Positions 5,795 to 5,823 of a stretch of 5,823 nucleotides of DNA are shown piece by piece. The notes under the pieces are model-generated. The model searched no databases and had not been told where the DNA came from. It was given only the letters and a program-made list of their open reading frames with translations. This DNA comes from Mailhella sp. GTDB lineage: Bacteria; Desulfobacterota; Desulfovibrionia; Desulfovibrionales; Desulfovibrionaceae. The stretch spans positions 1 to 5,823 of the forward strand of contig JAHHTE010000134.1 in assembly GCA_020024815.1 (NCBI GenBank). Reading direction: 5' to 3'. The position numbers and the translations under genes were made by a program. How positions within the stretch are numbered: position 1 is the first letter of the stretch; each line of letters starts with the position of its first letter.

Positions 5795-5823
5795 GTAGAA
5801 AAATTTTTATATTAGATTATAAT

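Larger units (their letters stand above)
5611..5823. other. Right-end intergenic DNA
   Basis: From the SulP stop to the window edge there is no coding sequence that I can support. Beyond the hairpin repeat, terminator and direct repeat, the last 29 bases (5795-5823) are plain AT-rich DNA. A gene on either strand may begin past the edge. Confidence 0.6.

Noticed and set aside
1..5823. CRISPR array made from the recurring hairpins
   Set aside because: The copies are kilobases apart, vary in sequence and sit in opposite orientations; there is no regular repeat-spacer structure and no cas gene.

Overview
The window is very AT-rich and holds four membrane-protein genes, all on the + strand, in two transcription units separated by hairpin-rich intergenic DNA. 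Unit 1 (about 272-3482) is a tightly coupled three-gene operon. It encodes a DsbD/ScsB-type transmembrane thiol:disulfide reductase with a fused C-terminal thioredoxin domain, followed by the two halves of a ThrE/YjjP-YjjB-type exporter. Each downstream start codon overlaps the preceding stop as ATGA. Unit 2 (3856-5610) is a single gene for a SulP/SLC26-family anion transporter with a C-terminal STAS domain. No RNA gene, CRISPR array, transposase or phage gene is visible.

The organism looks like a Gram-negative bacterium: DsbD delivers electrons from the cytoplasm to the periplasm, and the protein has a signal peptide and periplasmic domains. The intergenic hairpins, with G-rich and C-rich arms around an AACTTTT/AAAAGTT core, remind me of dispersed intergenic elements in Desulfovibrionaceae. 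A low-GC, possibly host-associated member of that group is my best guess. This is recollection plus inference, not a search result.

Layout: 1-60 holds one copy of a dispersed hairpin repeat. 61-271 is AT-rich leader DNA with a weak candidate promoter and a short inverted repeat. 272-3482 is the dsbD-thrE1-thrE2 operon. 3483-3855 holds a second hairpin repeat in the opposite orientation, a terminator, a third G/C-armed hairpin and candidate promoters. 3856-5610 is the SulP gene. 5611-5823 holds another hairpin repeat, a near-identical terminator and a partial duplication of that terminator.

How the genes work together: DsbD would take electrons from cytoplasmic thioredoxin to periplasmic proteins, and the exporter pair would move a small metabolite (amino acid or dicarboxylate in characterised relatives) out of the cell. 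Their strict coupling suggests co-expression, but a shared biochemical role is speculation. SulP would import or exchange an inorganic or small organic anion such as sulfate or bicarbonate, and the substrate cannot be read from sequence. I found no clear new biological system. The most unusual signals are the way members of one repeat family bracket both transcription units in opposing orientations, and the small terminator duplication at the right end.
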